A DNA stretch of 64,000 bases from SZUA-368 sp028533045 (lineage in GTDB: Bacteria > Spirochaetota > Spirochaetia > DSM-2461), in contig JBNAIG010000045.1 in assembly GCA_050031985.1 (NCBI GenBank), forward strand, positions 15,511 to 79,510, written 5' to 3'. Below the pieces are notes generated by a model, which worked only from the letters and a program-made list of their open reading frames with translations, made no database searches and was not told the origin of the DNA. Shown here piece after piece: positions 25,486 to 35,173 of this stretch. How positions within the stretch are numbered: the first letter of the stretch is position 1; every line of letters begins with the position of its first letter. Both the position numbers and the translations under genes were made by a program.

Positions 25486-27288
25486 TTGAACAACAAAAAA
25501 GACACGGTCCGATTCCCCCTGGTAATCAGGCTCATTATCATCATTACCTTTATCGTGCTCTTTTCCATTGCGGCGGAAACGGCTTTTTCCTCCTACTTTT
25601 TTACGGAAGACTCCCGGGCCCGGACGGAAGAAAACAACCTGACCCTGACTCAGCTTGTCTCCCAGCAGGTGGAAAGCGAAATCCAATCGATGAGCACCGG
25701 CGCCGTCTCCCTGCTGGACAGCCTGCGCATTAGCCTGGGAAACGATCTTTACCAGAACCTGGCCCGGGAAAATTACTTTACCCGTAACGCCAAAACCGCC
25801 TTTATCGCCGTACCGGGAGAAATGGATATTTACAATCCTAACTTCTTCCAGTCCAACGAGCTGGATCGTTCTCTTGTGCCCGCCTTCATCAAACAAATCA
25901 ATCCCTATGCCGAACGGGCCCGCAAAGGCGAAACTCTCCTTATCAATGCCAGCCCCGCCTTCGGGATTCCCACGGCGGCCCTCCTCTTTCCCTATCGGGA
26001 CTTGGGGACGGAAAATCTCATGATAGTGATTTTCTCCACAGAAAGCCTCCAGACCCTGGTTCAGACGGAAAACGTTAACACCACAAGAATTGTCAGCTTT
26101 GACGGCTCCCTCCTGGCCCATTCCGACTTCGACCTGGTCAAAAACGGAGTGAACTACAGCACCGACCCGGTCATCGTCCAGATGAGAGAAAGTGCCATGG
26201 ACAATAGCCAGATCCAGTACACCGACGAAGAAGGGCGCAAATACATCGGGGCCTTTCGCAAAATCACCCGGGGACAGTTCGCTGTAGTTACCGCCATCCC
26301 CTATGATGTGGTAAACCGGGCCGCCCTGGATATCGCCCGGAATGTACTCTATTTTGCGGGAATCGTCCTACTAAGTTCCATTCTGGCCATCTGGTTTTTC
26401 TCACGGCGCATCACCAAGCCGGTGTTAACCCTGGTAGAAGCCTCCCACAACATAGAACAGGGGAACTTTGAGCTAGATATTCGCCCCAGCACCCGCGACG
26501 AAATCGGCTTGCTTACCAAAAGTTTCGTAGAGATGGGCAAGGGCCTGGCCGAACGGGAAAGGGTTAAGGAGAGCTTTGGTAAGTTCGTAAATACCCAAAT
26601 TGTTGAGCAGGCCATGAAGGGTGAACTCCAGCTGGGAGGAACCCGGCGCAACGCAACCATATTCTTCTCCGACATCCGATCTTTTACGGCGATTTCCGAA
26701 AAAATGGCGCCGGAAATGGTTGTGGAATTTCTCAACGAATACATGACTCGCATGGTAGACTGCATCGAGAAAACCGGCGGAGTGGTGGACAAGTTTATCG
26801 GCGATGCCATAATGGCCGTCTGGGGGGCTCCTCTCTCCTCCGGTTCGGAAAAGGACGATGCCCTCCAGTCCATCCGGGCCATGATGATGATGCGCGACTC
26901 CCTTAGGGAGTTCAACGAGGACCGGGGAGGACCGGACAAGCCGATTATCCGCATTGGCTGCGGGGTTAACACAGGGCCCTGTCTGGCCGGTCAGATAGGC
27001 TCAAACAACAGAATGGAATACACCGTTATCGGCGATGCGGTTAACCTGGCCAGCCGAATCGAATCGCTTAACAAACAGCTGGGAACGGATATTCTCATTT
27101 CCGAATACACCTACCAGCTCGTTAAGGACGAAGTGAAAGTCGCCCGAATACCGGGAGTTAAAATCCGTGGAAAGAAAGAGCCCATGAACATCTATATCGT
27201 CCTGAGCATGGAGGGTTATGAAGGTCCGGCCAGTGTCGATGAACTAAGACAAGAACTGGGCACCACACAAACGGCAGGAAGTAAATAA
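25486..27288 (+). CDS. Membrane-bound class III adenylate cyclase (Cache-like sensor, HAMP, CHD)
   Basis: 600 residues. TTG start with AGAGGAG six bases upstream. Membrane segment about 12-32, an extracytoplasmic sensor of about 245 residues (dCache-like by length and pattern), membrane segment about 283-303, HAMP (305-358) and cyclase domain (380-570). Catalytic residues are visible: both metal Asp (IFFSDIRSFT and FIGDAIMAVWG), adenine-selecting Lys (VVDKFIGD) and Asp (YTVIGDAVNLASR), then the Asn and Arg of the transition state. It makes cAMP, the Lys/Asp pair arguing for ATP over GTP. Coupled by TAATG to the FecR gene and followed by a barrel-like gene, suggesting cAMP signalling from the envelope. 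Confidence 0.9.
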   Translation: MNNKKDTVRFPLVIRLIIIITFIVLFSIAAETAFSSYFFTEDSRARTEENNLTLTQLVSQQVESEIQSMSTGAVSLLDSLRISLGNDLYQNLARENYFTRNAKTAFIAVPGEMDIYNPNFFQSNELDRSLVPAFIKQINPYAERARKGETLLINASPAFGIPTAALLFPYRDLGTENLMIVIFSTESLQTLVQTENVNTTRIVSFDGSLLAHSDFDLVKNGVNYSTDPVIVQMRESAMDNSQIQYTDEEGRKYIGAFRKITRGQFAVVTAIPYDVVNRAALDIARNVLYFAGIVLLSSILAIWFFSRRITKPVLTLVEASHNIEQGNFELDIRPSTRDEIGLLTKSFVEMGKGLAERERVKESFGKFVNTQIVEQAMKGELQLGGTRRNATIFFSDIRSFTAISEKMAPEMVVEFLNEYMTRMVDCIEKTGGVVDKFIGDAIMAVWGAPLSSGSEKDDALQSIRAMMMMRDSLREFNEDRGGPDKPIIRIGCGVNTGPCLAGQIGSNNRMEYTVIGDAVNLASRIESLNKQLGTDILISEYTYQLVKDEVKVARIPGVKIRGKKEPMNIYIVLSMEGYEGPASVDELRQELGTTQTAGSK

Positions 27289-30026
27289 TGAGCCTCTCAA
27301 AGCGTGATATTTTCTTTACCCTGATTATACTGACTCTCATCTCCCTTCTCTCCTTTCTTCTGTGGAAGGGCTTGACCCAGACCGAGATCCTTCAGCGCAA
27401 AGACGCCCTGGGAACCATAGTTTTCCGTAAAAGAAGCGCCACACGCCGCTCCCCTTCCAGTCTGAACTGGGAGCGTCTCCAGAATCACTCGCCCGTCTAC
27501 AATCAGGATACGATTCGCACGGCGGACCTTTCCGAGGCGGAACTCTATTTCGAAGACGGCAGCGTCCTGGGACTTTTTGAAAATACCATGGTAAAACTGA
27601 ATTTTGAGGACAAATCCCAATCGCTGTACGAATTTACCGAAGGACGGCTTACCCTAAGCGGAGGAGAAGGCAAAACCCTCATAGCCGGGGACCACAGCAT
27701 AAGTTTTTCCGGGGACACCACCGTTTCACTGAGCGGAGACAAAGAGATGATCTCCATAAACGTAGACCGGGGCGAAGCAATCCTGGAAGCCCCCGATGGG
27801 AATCAGTCTCAAATTACCCCCTTTGAAGAGGTGGAAATAGACAAAGCAAGCGGGAGCTCTCAAAGCATCAGCCGCTCGGTGGACTTACAGCTCCCGGCAG
27901 CAAATGCCAGGCTTATTTCCCAGGGGACGACAACCCCGGAAGTACTCTTCCACTGGGAATCAAAAGAGGCATCTTCCGAATTGACCCTGCAGCTCTCCAC
28001 GTCTCCCCAGTTTTCCGACCCCCGCTATTTCAGCGTAGAAGAGGACTCCCTCTCGCTGCCCCTGGAAGAAGGAATTTACTACTGGAAAATAACGAAAAAC
28101 CGGGAAGACATCTCTTCCACATCCCGTTTCACCCTCAAAAGGGAAGACGAGTTACGCCTCATCCAGCCCGCTCCGGAAGAAGTTATAAGTTACCGCAATA
28201 CCCTTCCCTCTGTGGATTTTAGCTGGAACAATCTGGAAAACGCCTCCTCCTACCACCTGGAAATATCCTCGGTAGAAGATTTTTCCCAGAACCAAATCAG
28301 CACAAAAACCACCTTAACAAGCCTTTCCCTCCCCCTCCCTGCCGAGGGCCTCTGGTACTGGCGCGTTACGCCTCAGTTTACTCAGGAATTCTGTGGGGCC
28401 GCTCCCGATTATCCCGAACAATCCCTGACTCTCCGCGCCTCGGAAGAGATGAAGTCCCCCGTACAGAACTACCCTCTGGATCAAACCCTCTACGATTTAA
28501 AAGTTATGGATAATCAGGGAATTACCCTTTCCTGGAACCGGCTGGACGAGGCGGATCACTATGAGCTAGGCTTTTCCCACGAGCCTTCTCTCGACTCGCT
28601 CCACTCCACCTTCTCCACGGAAGAGACTTTTATAAAACTCAACGGCAAGATAGCTCCGCTCCTGGCTGAAGCAGGAGAACATTACTGGGCTGTTCGCTGG
28701 ATAGACAACGAGAACAACACATCTCCCTGGAGCGCCTCACGCAGACTGGAAGGAGTCGATACCACCCAGGCCCTCCGCCTCGTCTCTCCTCCGGACGGCT
28801 ACCGGATCTCCGATTCGCTTATCAATAACATCCGTTTTACCTGGAAGACAAACATCCCCAGCCGGAAAGTCTATCAGCTCTCCGAGGACAGGGATTTTCA
28901 GACCATTGAATACGAAGAAGAAGTCCAGGCCGAAACCCTTTTGGGCAAGAACTGGCCCGTGGGAAAATGGTATTGGCGCATCCGCACCTTTAACGCGGAC
29001 GGAACAGTTTTCGTTGACACCGAACCCTCCGCCATAGACATCGTCCCCCCCCTGCCGGAACCGGTGCTCCTCGCTCCCCAGCCGGGACTTGTCCACATCT
29101 ACCAGGAAGGGCAGCTCCAGACTATCAGCTGGCAAGAGTCGGAAGGGGCCGATTACTATAACCTTAAGATGTTCCCCGTCGGTTCTCGGGAATCGGTCTA
29201 TGAACAGGGGCTTCTGGAGACGACCGAAGTCACCCTCTCCTTCGATGATATCCCCGACGGAGACTATATCATTCAGCTCCAGGGTTTTGCCCGGGAAACG
29301 GAACAGTCCACCCGTATTATCGGATACATGAGCAGCACGCCCCTCTCCATCTACCAACTACGTCCGGCAGAACTGGTCTATCCGGTCAACAACCCCACCT
29401 TTAAGGGGCTTACGGCTCTCAGAAGCGGAATCGACCTTCTCTGGAGCGCCGCCGACACGCCGGAAAGTGCAGAGATTCGTGTCTACTCCGCTTCGAGCGG
29501 TCGTCGCGTCTTCACAGCATCCAATCCGGGAGAAGTAACTAACATTCCCAACCTTCCCGCCGGTAAATACTACTGGACCGTGAAAGGGACCCTTAGGGGC
29601 TTTGATATTTCCGCGAAGGGCTACGGATACTTTACGGTCGCCTCTATTCCTCTCCTCCCGGTCCCCCGGGTCATCTCGCCGGAAGATAACTATGTGATAG
29701 ATACGGAACGACTACGCACCAGCCGCAGCCTCCTCTTTGACTGGGAACCTGTGGAAGGGGCCACCCATTACGAACTGGAAATACTCTCCAAAGAAAGCGG
29801 TAAAACTCTGGTTTCCAGCGGTTTGATAAAACAGACCCAATTTGAGTTGGAAGATCTGGCCCTGCTCGATAAAGGGGAATTTGAATGGACTCTCCGCTGT
29901 GAACACAGGAACAGCAGAGGAATACGGGAGCAATCAGGACGGACCGGTTCTTTTAACTTTACTATTGATCTGCCCACACTAAATGATTTAAAACTAAAAA
30001 CAGATGAAGTTTACTATGGCTATTAA
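27288..30026 (+). CDS. FecR-domain protein with fibronectin-like repeats
   Basis: 912 residues. One N-terminal membrane anchor (8-28, no lipobox). A FecR domain follows (about 40-190: ALGTIVFRKRSATRR, TIRTADLSEAELYFEDGS, ISINVDRGEAILEAPDG). After it come about seven fibronectin-III-like modules recognisable by FHWESKEASSELTLQLS, FSWNNLENASSYHLEIS, LSWNRLDEADHYELGFS, FTWKTNIPSRKVYQLS and similar, each with a YYW or WYWR strand. FecR domains in spirochaetes and delta-proteobacteria often occur beside class III cyclases. It is probably periplasmic, perhaps binding peptidoglycan or passing a signal to the cyclase (inference). Overlaps the cyclase gene by 1 bp and the barrel-like gene by 23 bp. 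Confidence 0.85.
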   Translation: MSLSKRDIFFTLIILTLISLLSFLLWKGLTQTEILQRKDALGTIVFRKRSATRRSPSSLNWERLQNHSPVYNQDTIRTADLSEAELYFEDGSVLGLFENTMVKLNFEDKSQSLYEFTEGRLTLSGGEGKTLIAGDHSISFSGDTTVSLSGDKEMISINVDRGEAILEAPDGNQSQITPFEEVEIDKASGSSQSISRSVDLQLPAANARLISQGTTTPEVLFHWESKEASSELTLQLSTSPQFSDPRYFSVEEDSLSLPLEEGIYYWKITKNREDISSTSRFTLKREDELRLIQPAPEEVISYRNTLPSVDFSWNNLENASSYHLEISSVEDFSQNQISTKTTLTSLSLPLPAEGLWYWRVTPQFTQEFCGAAPDYPEQSLTLRASEEMKSPVQNYPLDQTLYDLKVMDNQGITLSWNRLDEADHYELGFSHEPSLDSLHSTFSTEETFIKLNGKIAPLLAEAGEHYWAVRWIDNENNTSPWSASRRLEGVDTTQALRLVSPPDGYRISDSLINNIRFTWKTNIPSRKVYQLSEDRDFQTIEYEEEVQAETLLGKNWPVGKWYWRIRTFNADGTVFVDTEPSAIDIVPPLPEPVLLAPQPGLVHIYQEGQLQTISWQESEGADYYNLKMFPVGSRESVYEQGLLETTEVTLSFDDIPDGDYIIQLQGFARETEQSTRIIGYMSSTPLSIYQLRPAELVYPVNNPTFKGLTALRSGIDLLWSAADTPESAEIRVYSASSGRRVFTASNPGEVTNIPNLPAGKYYWTVKGTLRGFDISAKGYGYFTVASIPLLPVPRVISPEDNYVIDTERLRTSRSLLFDWEPVEGATHYELEILSKESGKTLVSSGLIKQTQFELEDLALLDKGEFEWTLRCEHRNSRGIREQSGRTGSFNFTIDLPTLNDLKLKTDEVYYGY

Positions 30027-31176
30027 TAAAAATGTTTTAAAAATTTTCTTTCTGACCTTTTTTTTCCCCTTGTCTCTCTTTGGACAGGATAACAATTCAC
30101 AGATCCACTACTATTTTGAAATGGATGAAGCGGGAAATCCCCGATTCAACCAGATAATTTCCTGGGAAGACCTTCCCGGCTCTCTGGGCTACGAACTGGT
30201 CATCAAAAACCTGGAAGAGGTAGAAAAGTACCGCCTCCGCTCTACAGAGTCCTCCCAGGAAGTCAGTCTTGAACCGGGCCATTACCTCTATTCGGTTATC
30301 GTCTACAACATGCTGGACAAACCCGAGTACCAAAGTCCCTGGACACCATTGAGAATCTATAAGGCAGAAATGCCTGTTGTAGAAAAAATCACTCCCGACA
30401 ATCTCTACATCGAGGAGAATAACTATCACATAACCCTCCATGGAACGGGGCTCCTCCCCTTTTCCGAATACTGGCTCGTCAGTCCCAACAGAGAAAAGCC
30501 TTTGGGCCAACTCAAGGACTTCACGATACCCAAGGACGGAGTTGTAGAAATCACCCTGCCCGAGGATCTTAACCGAGTGGGAACCTACGCGATAAAAGTC
30601 CTTAACCCGGGCGGCATGAGTACCACCTCAGAAGACAGCTATAACATTCGCTACCTCAAACCCTTCGATATTAATCTTTCCCTTGGCTATGCCCCGGTGA
30701 TTTCCCTCTACGACAGCTGGTTCAAAGAGTACTGGGCCGATACGATTTATCCCATGGGAACTCTTGCCAGGGCCGATTTGATCTTCCTTAAGCGGGAATT
30801 CGGTTATTTGGGTATAGAGCTCCAGGGAATCGGCTTGCTTTCCTTCGAAGGGGGAAGTGAGGAGGCCCTAATTGAATCAACCTTTTTCGGAGGAGGTTTG
30901 AACCTGCTTTATAAATATATCTACTCCGAAGGACTCCACTTAGTAGCTAGAGCCGGGGGAGGAGTGGGACACAGCGGCCTCACTTTTAATTATAACGGAG
31001 TGACCGGCGACTCCCTGAATACCTGGGACCTTTACGCCACAGGAGGTCTCTCCCTGCAGTACTACTTTAACCGATTTGTTTATGCCGAAGCAGGGGCAGA
31101 TTGGCGGCAAGTCTTCTACAACGGCACAAACTGGGGAACCCTGTCTCCCTTTGTTTCCGTTGGACTAGCCTATTAG
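30004..31176 (+). CDS. Exported Ig-like/beta-barrel-like protein, paralogue of 14993-16141
   Basis: 390 residues (386 if started at the ATG at 30016). Signal peptide (IFFLTFFFPLSLFGQ), a fibronectin-like domain (WEDLPGSLGYELVIKNLEEV), an IPT-like domain (VGTYAIKVLNPGGMSTTSE) and the same C-terminal barrel-like half, ending FVSVGLAY. The two paralogues agree along the whole length, for example FNQIISW, SSQEVSL-(D/E)-PG, YIEENNYHITLHG, YLKPFDINLSLGY and GGLSLQYYFNRF. One copy is coupled to a surface lipoprotein and the other to the cyclase-FecR pair, which links the two operons. Probably an outer-membrane protein. Confidence 0.72.
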   Translation: MKFTMAINKNVLKIFFLTFFFPLSLFGQDNNSQIHYYFEMDEAGNPRFNQIISWEDLPGSLGYELVIKNLEEVEKYRLRSTESSQEVSLEPGHYLYSVIVYNMLDKPEYQSPWTPLRIYKAEMPVVEKITPDNLYIEENNYHITLHGTGLLPFSEYWLVSPNREKPLGQLKDFTIPKDGVVEITLPEDLNRVGTYAIKVLNPGGMSTTSEDSYNIRYLKPFDINLSLGYAPVISLYDSWFKEYWADTIYPMGTLARADLIFLKREFGYLGIELQGIGLLSFEGGSEEALIESTFFGGGLNLLYKYIYSEGLHLVARAGGGVGHSGLTFNYNGVTGDSLNTWDLYATGGLSLQYYFNRFVYAEAGADWRQVFYNGTNWGTLSPFVSVGLAY

Positions 31177-31336
31177 CTACCCCCTACAAAGACACATACT
31201 CGTCACGCATATTTGACTTTATCCTCACATTTGTGCTACCATCAGGCAGTTTTAACTGTTTTGTCAAAAACATACTCAACCTGTACTTCTGCAAGAACAG
31301 TTATTCCGAATCGATTATTTAAAATAGAGTACAGAA

Positions 31337-34300
31337 TTGGATATAAGACAGCTCCCGGCCAACATAATTTTCCTCTCCCTCCTCTTCTTCACATCCTGTC
31401 AGGATGCCCTCTGGAATGGAGACCTTGAAAACTATGTGGAAAACGGCTCCACCCAAATAACTCTGAAGAATACCAATTTCTCACCTATTCCTTCCGGTGA
31501 AGAAACAACCATAGAATTACCTGTGATAAACCCCCGCAGTCTGGATGCCGAATATACCCTGATTTTTGAAGCAACCCCCTTGGCATCAGTCAGCTTTAAC
31601 AGCGATTCGGCCCATTCCCACAAAAAACTATTTCTAACCGTAACCACCACTGAGGAAGCGGAAGGTGAGTCGCTGGATTTTACCCTAAACGTTTCTTCTG
31701 CCCAAATAAACAGAACCTTCCCCACCCGTCATTTTTCCCTGCTCTGCGATACGAAACCCAACAGAATCAAGGACCTAGTTGTGGGTGCCACCACTGACGA
31801 AGCCCTTACCGTCGCGGCCTTTTTGCTCCCCTCCCAATCAACCGATGACGATATTGAATTCATTGAAATAAGCTACAACCTTACGGGAAGCTCAGCAGTA
31901 ACAACAGTTAAGATTGACGCCCATAGCGACAGCTACAAAAATTTTGCATCACCGGTGGACTTTGCCGTTGAATCTAATGAAAACCTGCGCTATTTCTCTC
32001 CCCCCGAAGCTCAATCCGCCGAATTGTACGACTTTTCCATCTCCCTCATTGATGAACACGGACAGTATTCAGAGGAAGTGATGGGAAGCAATGGTACGAC
32101 CTATTACTATATCTCCTACAGTGCCGACGGCGGTACCTGGTCCAACGATCCCGGCTCCTTTTATATAGAAGAGGGCCAGGAGATTACTCTTCCTACGGCA
32201 GAAGATTTATCCAGGGACAGTTACGAGCTCAAAGCCTGGATAGATGAGGATTCCAACACCTACCCCCTGGGAGAAACGATCACCGTAGATAAAAATATGA
32301 ACTTCATTCCCCAATGGGAGGGCCTTCTTCAGATTCACTACTACAACATAGACGGCAACATTAACACCAGCGAAACCGGTTATGGGGAAAACGAACCGGC
32401 CACAATACTCTTCACGGCAACTCATACCGGCGATTCTCCCGCAGAAGGGTACGTCTTCGCCGGTTGGTCCACGGAAGCAACCGTTCTTGATGAACCGGCC
32501 ACAGCGGAATACTACGATGCGGTGAGCGGCACCGATTCGACCGACCTTACCCTGGGAACGGAAGATGTCTCACTCTATCCGGTTTGGGTACCGGGTACCC
32601 CCCTCCGCACACCGGAAGAGCTATACGCCCTCTATGACGGCATGACAGCCGACTATTACCTCGCAAGGGATATAGACCTTGATCCCACAGTTATAGACAG
32701 CTCCCTTGTTTACGGGACCATCGGGACTTTTACGGGAAACTTCTACGGTTGGGAACACAGCCTAAGCAATCTCTCTATAACCACAACAGCCGATTATTAC
32801 GGTCTTTTCGGTATACTGGACGGTACGGTCTCCAATTTGACATTAAGCGATGTCACATTCAGCAATAGCAGCTACAGCTACGTGGGGATCATGTCGGGAG
32901 TTCAGAGCGGAACCGTTCAAGACTGTGATATTTCCGGGACCATGACCGTAGCAGACGATAGAAACGGAGGATTTACCGGTCGTTTAGACTCATCGGGTAT
33001 CATTCAAAGATGCACAGGATCATTACTTATCACAACCCTGGACGGCTCAACCCCGTCCTACTTGGGTGGAATTGCGGGTGAATGTGTTGAGGGAGATATT
33101 TTGGATTCAACCTTTACAGGCACCATAGAATCCCACAGGTTTACCGGAGGGATAGTCGGTTGGACAATGAATTCCACAATCGATAACTGTACCTTACAGG
33201 ATCTCACCATGTCCCATAGCGACGAAGATGACGGACAGCTTTATATTTACATAGGGGGAGTGGCCGGTTATGCCGAAGACAGTACCCTTAGCGATAATAC
33301 CTGCCAGAATATCTCCTTAAGTAACACTAGTTCAGACGACGACAGCGGAATCGGCGGTTTGGCCGGAGGAAGCATCAATGGAAGCGCCTCCGGAAACAAT
33401 CTTAGCAATATAACAATTAGCGGTGGATCGGCAACCTATAGAGTGGGAGGCTTAATCGGAAACGTAGAAGAAAGCGATCTCTCCAGTAATACAGTTACGA
33501 CCTTGTCCATTGACGGGACGGGAAACTATTCGGGTGGACTCATAGGATACCTTCTTAACTGCAGTGTAAGCGACAGCCACGTTTCCTATCCCACTATGTC
33601 TACAGACGGCAGCTACACGGGAGGACTAATTGCCTATGCCGAATTTAGCTCTTCATCAACCATAACTGCCTGTACCGTTAATATGACCCCGGAAGACGGC
33701 AATAGCTATACAATTGAAAGTACGGGAAATGATACGGGCGGTTTCATAGGCCTATACGATCTGTCAGAAGAGTTCTCCCCCTCCATTTCTGAATCGGCCG
33801 TCTACGGAGGAGGAACGATTACTTCAAGCGGAACCTTTGCAGGCGGTTTCATAGGGCGAATAAGCGGCCCATCGACAGTAGATGGAACACTCGGCTCTTT
33901 ACTCATCAGTCAATCCTACGCCCAAATAGATCTTAACGTTACAGGTTCATATCCAAACCAGGGAGGATTTATCGGAAAAATAACCGAGGAAGGCCCGGCC
34001 GTTACCGTGGAAAACTCTTATTCCCGAGGAACACTCCATACGGCAGATCCCTTCACTAATGCCAGCGGATTTGCCGATACTTCTTCTTTTATACCTTACT
34101 GGACCCTGACACTTAAGAATTGCTATACAACAGCCGAGATAGACGACGGCTCCCCTCTGGGTTTAATGGAAGACACCGGCTCTGATTATACCTCCCAGGA
34201 GGACTCCTACTACCTTTCAGATTCTACCATTGCCAATAGCCTGGGAATAAACCTGAACTCAACGGGATTTATGGACAACACGTCCCTGGGATGGGAAGAG

Positions 34301-34372
34301 TCGATTTGGGGCTGGGACGACGAAAAAAACAACGGCTATCCCTATCTCAAAGCGCTGGATTCGACCTACTAA
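31337..34372 (+). CDS. Giant GLUG/InlB-B lipoprotein, paralogue 4
   Basis: 1011 residues. A TTG start is inferred because an in-frame stop lies only 12 bases upstream and no ATG precedes the signal peptide. Lipobox FTSC (Cys21), N-terminus ALWNGDLENYVENGSTQITL, shared region (TTDEALTVAAFLLPSQSTDD, LRYFSPPEAQ), one InlB-B repeat (YSADGGTWSNDPG... FIPQWEG), a degenerate one (YVFAGWSTEA) and a long GLUG region ending NNGYPYLKALDSTY. It converges on the LRR gene with a 9-bp gap. Nothing typical of a terminator was seen between them. Confidence 0.85.
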   Translation: MDIRQLPANIIFLSLLFFTSCQDALWNGDLENYVENGSTQITLKNTNFSPIPSGEETTIELPVINPRSLDAEYTLIFEATPLASVSFNSDSAHSHKKLFLTVTTTEEAEGESLDFTLNVSSAQINRTFPTRHFSLLCDTKPNRIKDLVVGATTDEALTVAAFLLPSQSTDDDIEFIEISYNLTGSSAVTTVKIDAHSDSYKNFASPVDFAVESNENLRYFSPPEAQSAELYDFSISLIDEHGQYSEEVMGSNGTTYYYISYSADGGTWSNDPGSFYIEEGQEITLPTAEDLSRDSYELKAWIDEDSNTYPLGETITVDKNMNFIPQWEGLLQIHYYNIDGNINTSETGYGENEPATILFTATHTGDSPAEGYVFAGWSTEATVLDEPATAEYYDAVSGTDSTDLTLGTEDVSLYPVWVPGTPLRTPEELYALYDGMTADYYLARDIDLDPTVIDSSLVYGTIGTFTGNFYGWEHSLSNLSITTTADYYGLFGILDGTVSNLTLSDVTFSNSSYSYVGIMSGVQSGTVQDCDISGTMTVADDRNGGFTGRLDSSGIIQRCTGSLLITTLDGSTPSYLGGIAGECVEGDILDSTFTGTIESHRFTGGIVGWTMNSTIDNCTLQDLTMSHSDEDDGQLYIYIGGVAGYAEDSTLSDNTCQNISLSNTSSDDDSGIGGLAGGSINGSASGNNLSNITISGGSATYRVGGLIGNVEESDLSSNTVTTLSIDGTGNYSGGLIGYLLNCSVSDSHVSYPTMSTDGSYTGGLIAYAEFSSSSTITACTVNMTPEDGNSYTIESTGNDTGGFIGLYDLSEEFSPSISESAVYGGGTITSSGTFAGGFIGRISGPSTVDGTLGSLLISQSYAQIDLNVTGSYPNQGGFIGKITEEGPAVTVENSYSRGTLHTADPFTNASGFADTSSFIPYWTLTLKNCYTTAEIDDGSPLGLMEDTGSDYTSQEDSYYLSDSTIANSLGINLNSTGFMDNTSLGWEESIWGWDDEKNNGYPYLKALDSTY

Positions 34373-34381
34373 GAGGGTATC

Positions 34382-35170
34382 CTAGGCAACGGTTGAACCG
34401 GTTCTGTCCAGTTCCGCCTCATCTTCAACGGAAAGCTCGTTGTAGGCCACATTCAGGTAACTTAAGCTTCCCATCTCCTTTAGAAAATCGGGACTCTCTT
34501 CCAAGCGATTACAGCTTACATCCAAATGCTCGAGAGAAGCCATTCGGCCCAAAGCTGAATTCAGCCTGGTCAGCCTGTTTCCCTTCAGATTCAGAGCCTG
34601 GAGGGATGTCATCCTATCGATCTCATCGGGGAGAGAATCTATCAGGTTATAACTTAGATCCAAATGGGTAAGATGGGGAATATTTAAAAGCGGTTCGGGG
34701 AGAGTGGTAAAGCGATTATTCCGCAAGGAGAGATACTTAAGCCCCCTACAGCGCACCAGTTCTTTGGGAACGATAGCTGTATCCCAACCCACAAGCCCCA
34801 ACTGCTCAAGATTGGGAATGAAATCCAAACGGCGGGGAAACCTAAGAGGAGGGCGAGCCTCCCCTTCCGGGGCGATAAAGCGAATGCTCGTAATGCCCTT
34901 TTTCAAAGGGAAGTCATCGGGAGCATAGGCTAATAAGGTATATAGGGAATAGGAAAGAGGAACAGAAGCCTCACAGCCGGAAAAAAATTTTACCGGAACA
35001 ATTTCTCCGGCCGAATCGATATAACAGCCGTCAAAAAGCTCCCGGTAGAACTGTTCAGAATTCTCCTTACGAATCAAAGTCCTCAGGATTTCGTCCAGTT
35101 CTTCCTTTTCCGAATCTATAATAGTATACTTAAGCCTGTCGTAAAATTCCTGTCTATCCCGGGCAATCAT
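34382..35170 (-). CDS. Leucine-rich-repeat protein, cytoplasmic
   Basis: 262 residues, no signal peptide. The first 100 residues are unrecognised. From about 115 there are five or six LRRs of about 23 residues with the pattern L-x-x-L-x-L-x-x-N-x-(F/L)-x-x-L-P, for example LKYLSLRNNRFTTLPEPL, LTHLDLSYNLIDSLPDEI, LQALNLKGNRLTRLNSAL and LEHLDVSCNRLEESPDFL. These solenoids bind proteins. The partner is unknown. The gene follows the small acidic gene by 3 bp, so they are likely cotranscribed. It is unlike the BspA-type repeats elsewhere in the window. Confidence 0.8.
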   Translation of the reverse strand: MIARDRQEFYDRLKYTIIDSEKEELDEILRTLIRKENSEQFYRELFDGCYIDSAGEIVPVKFFSGCEASVPLSYSLYTLLAYAPDDFPLKKGITSIRFIAPEGEARPPLRFPRRLDFIPNLEQLGLVGWDTAIVPKELVRCRGLKYLSLRNNRFTTLPEPLLNIPHLTHLDLSYNLIDSLPDEIDRMTSLQALNLKGNRLTRLNSALGRMASLEHLDVSCNRLEESPDFLKEMGSLSYLNVAYNELSVEDEAELDRTGSTVA

Positions 35171-35173
35171 TTA

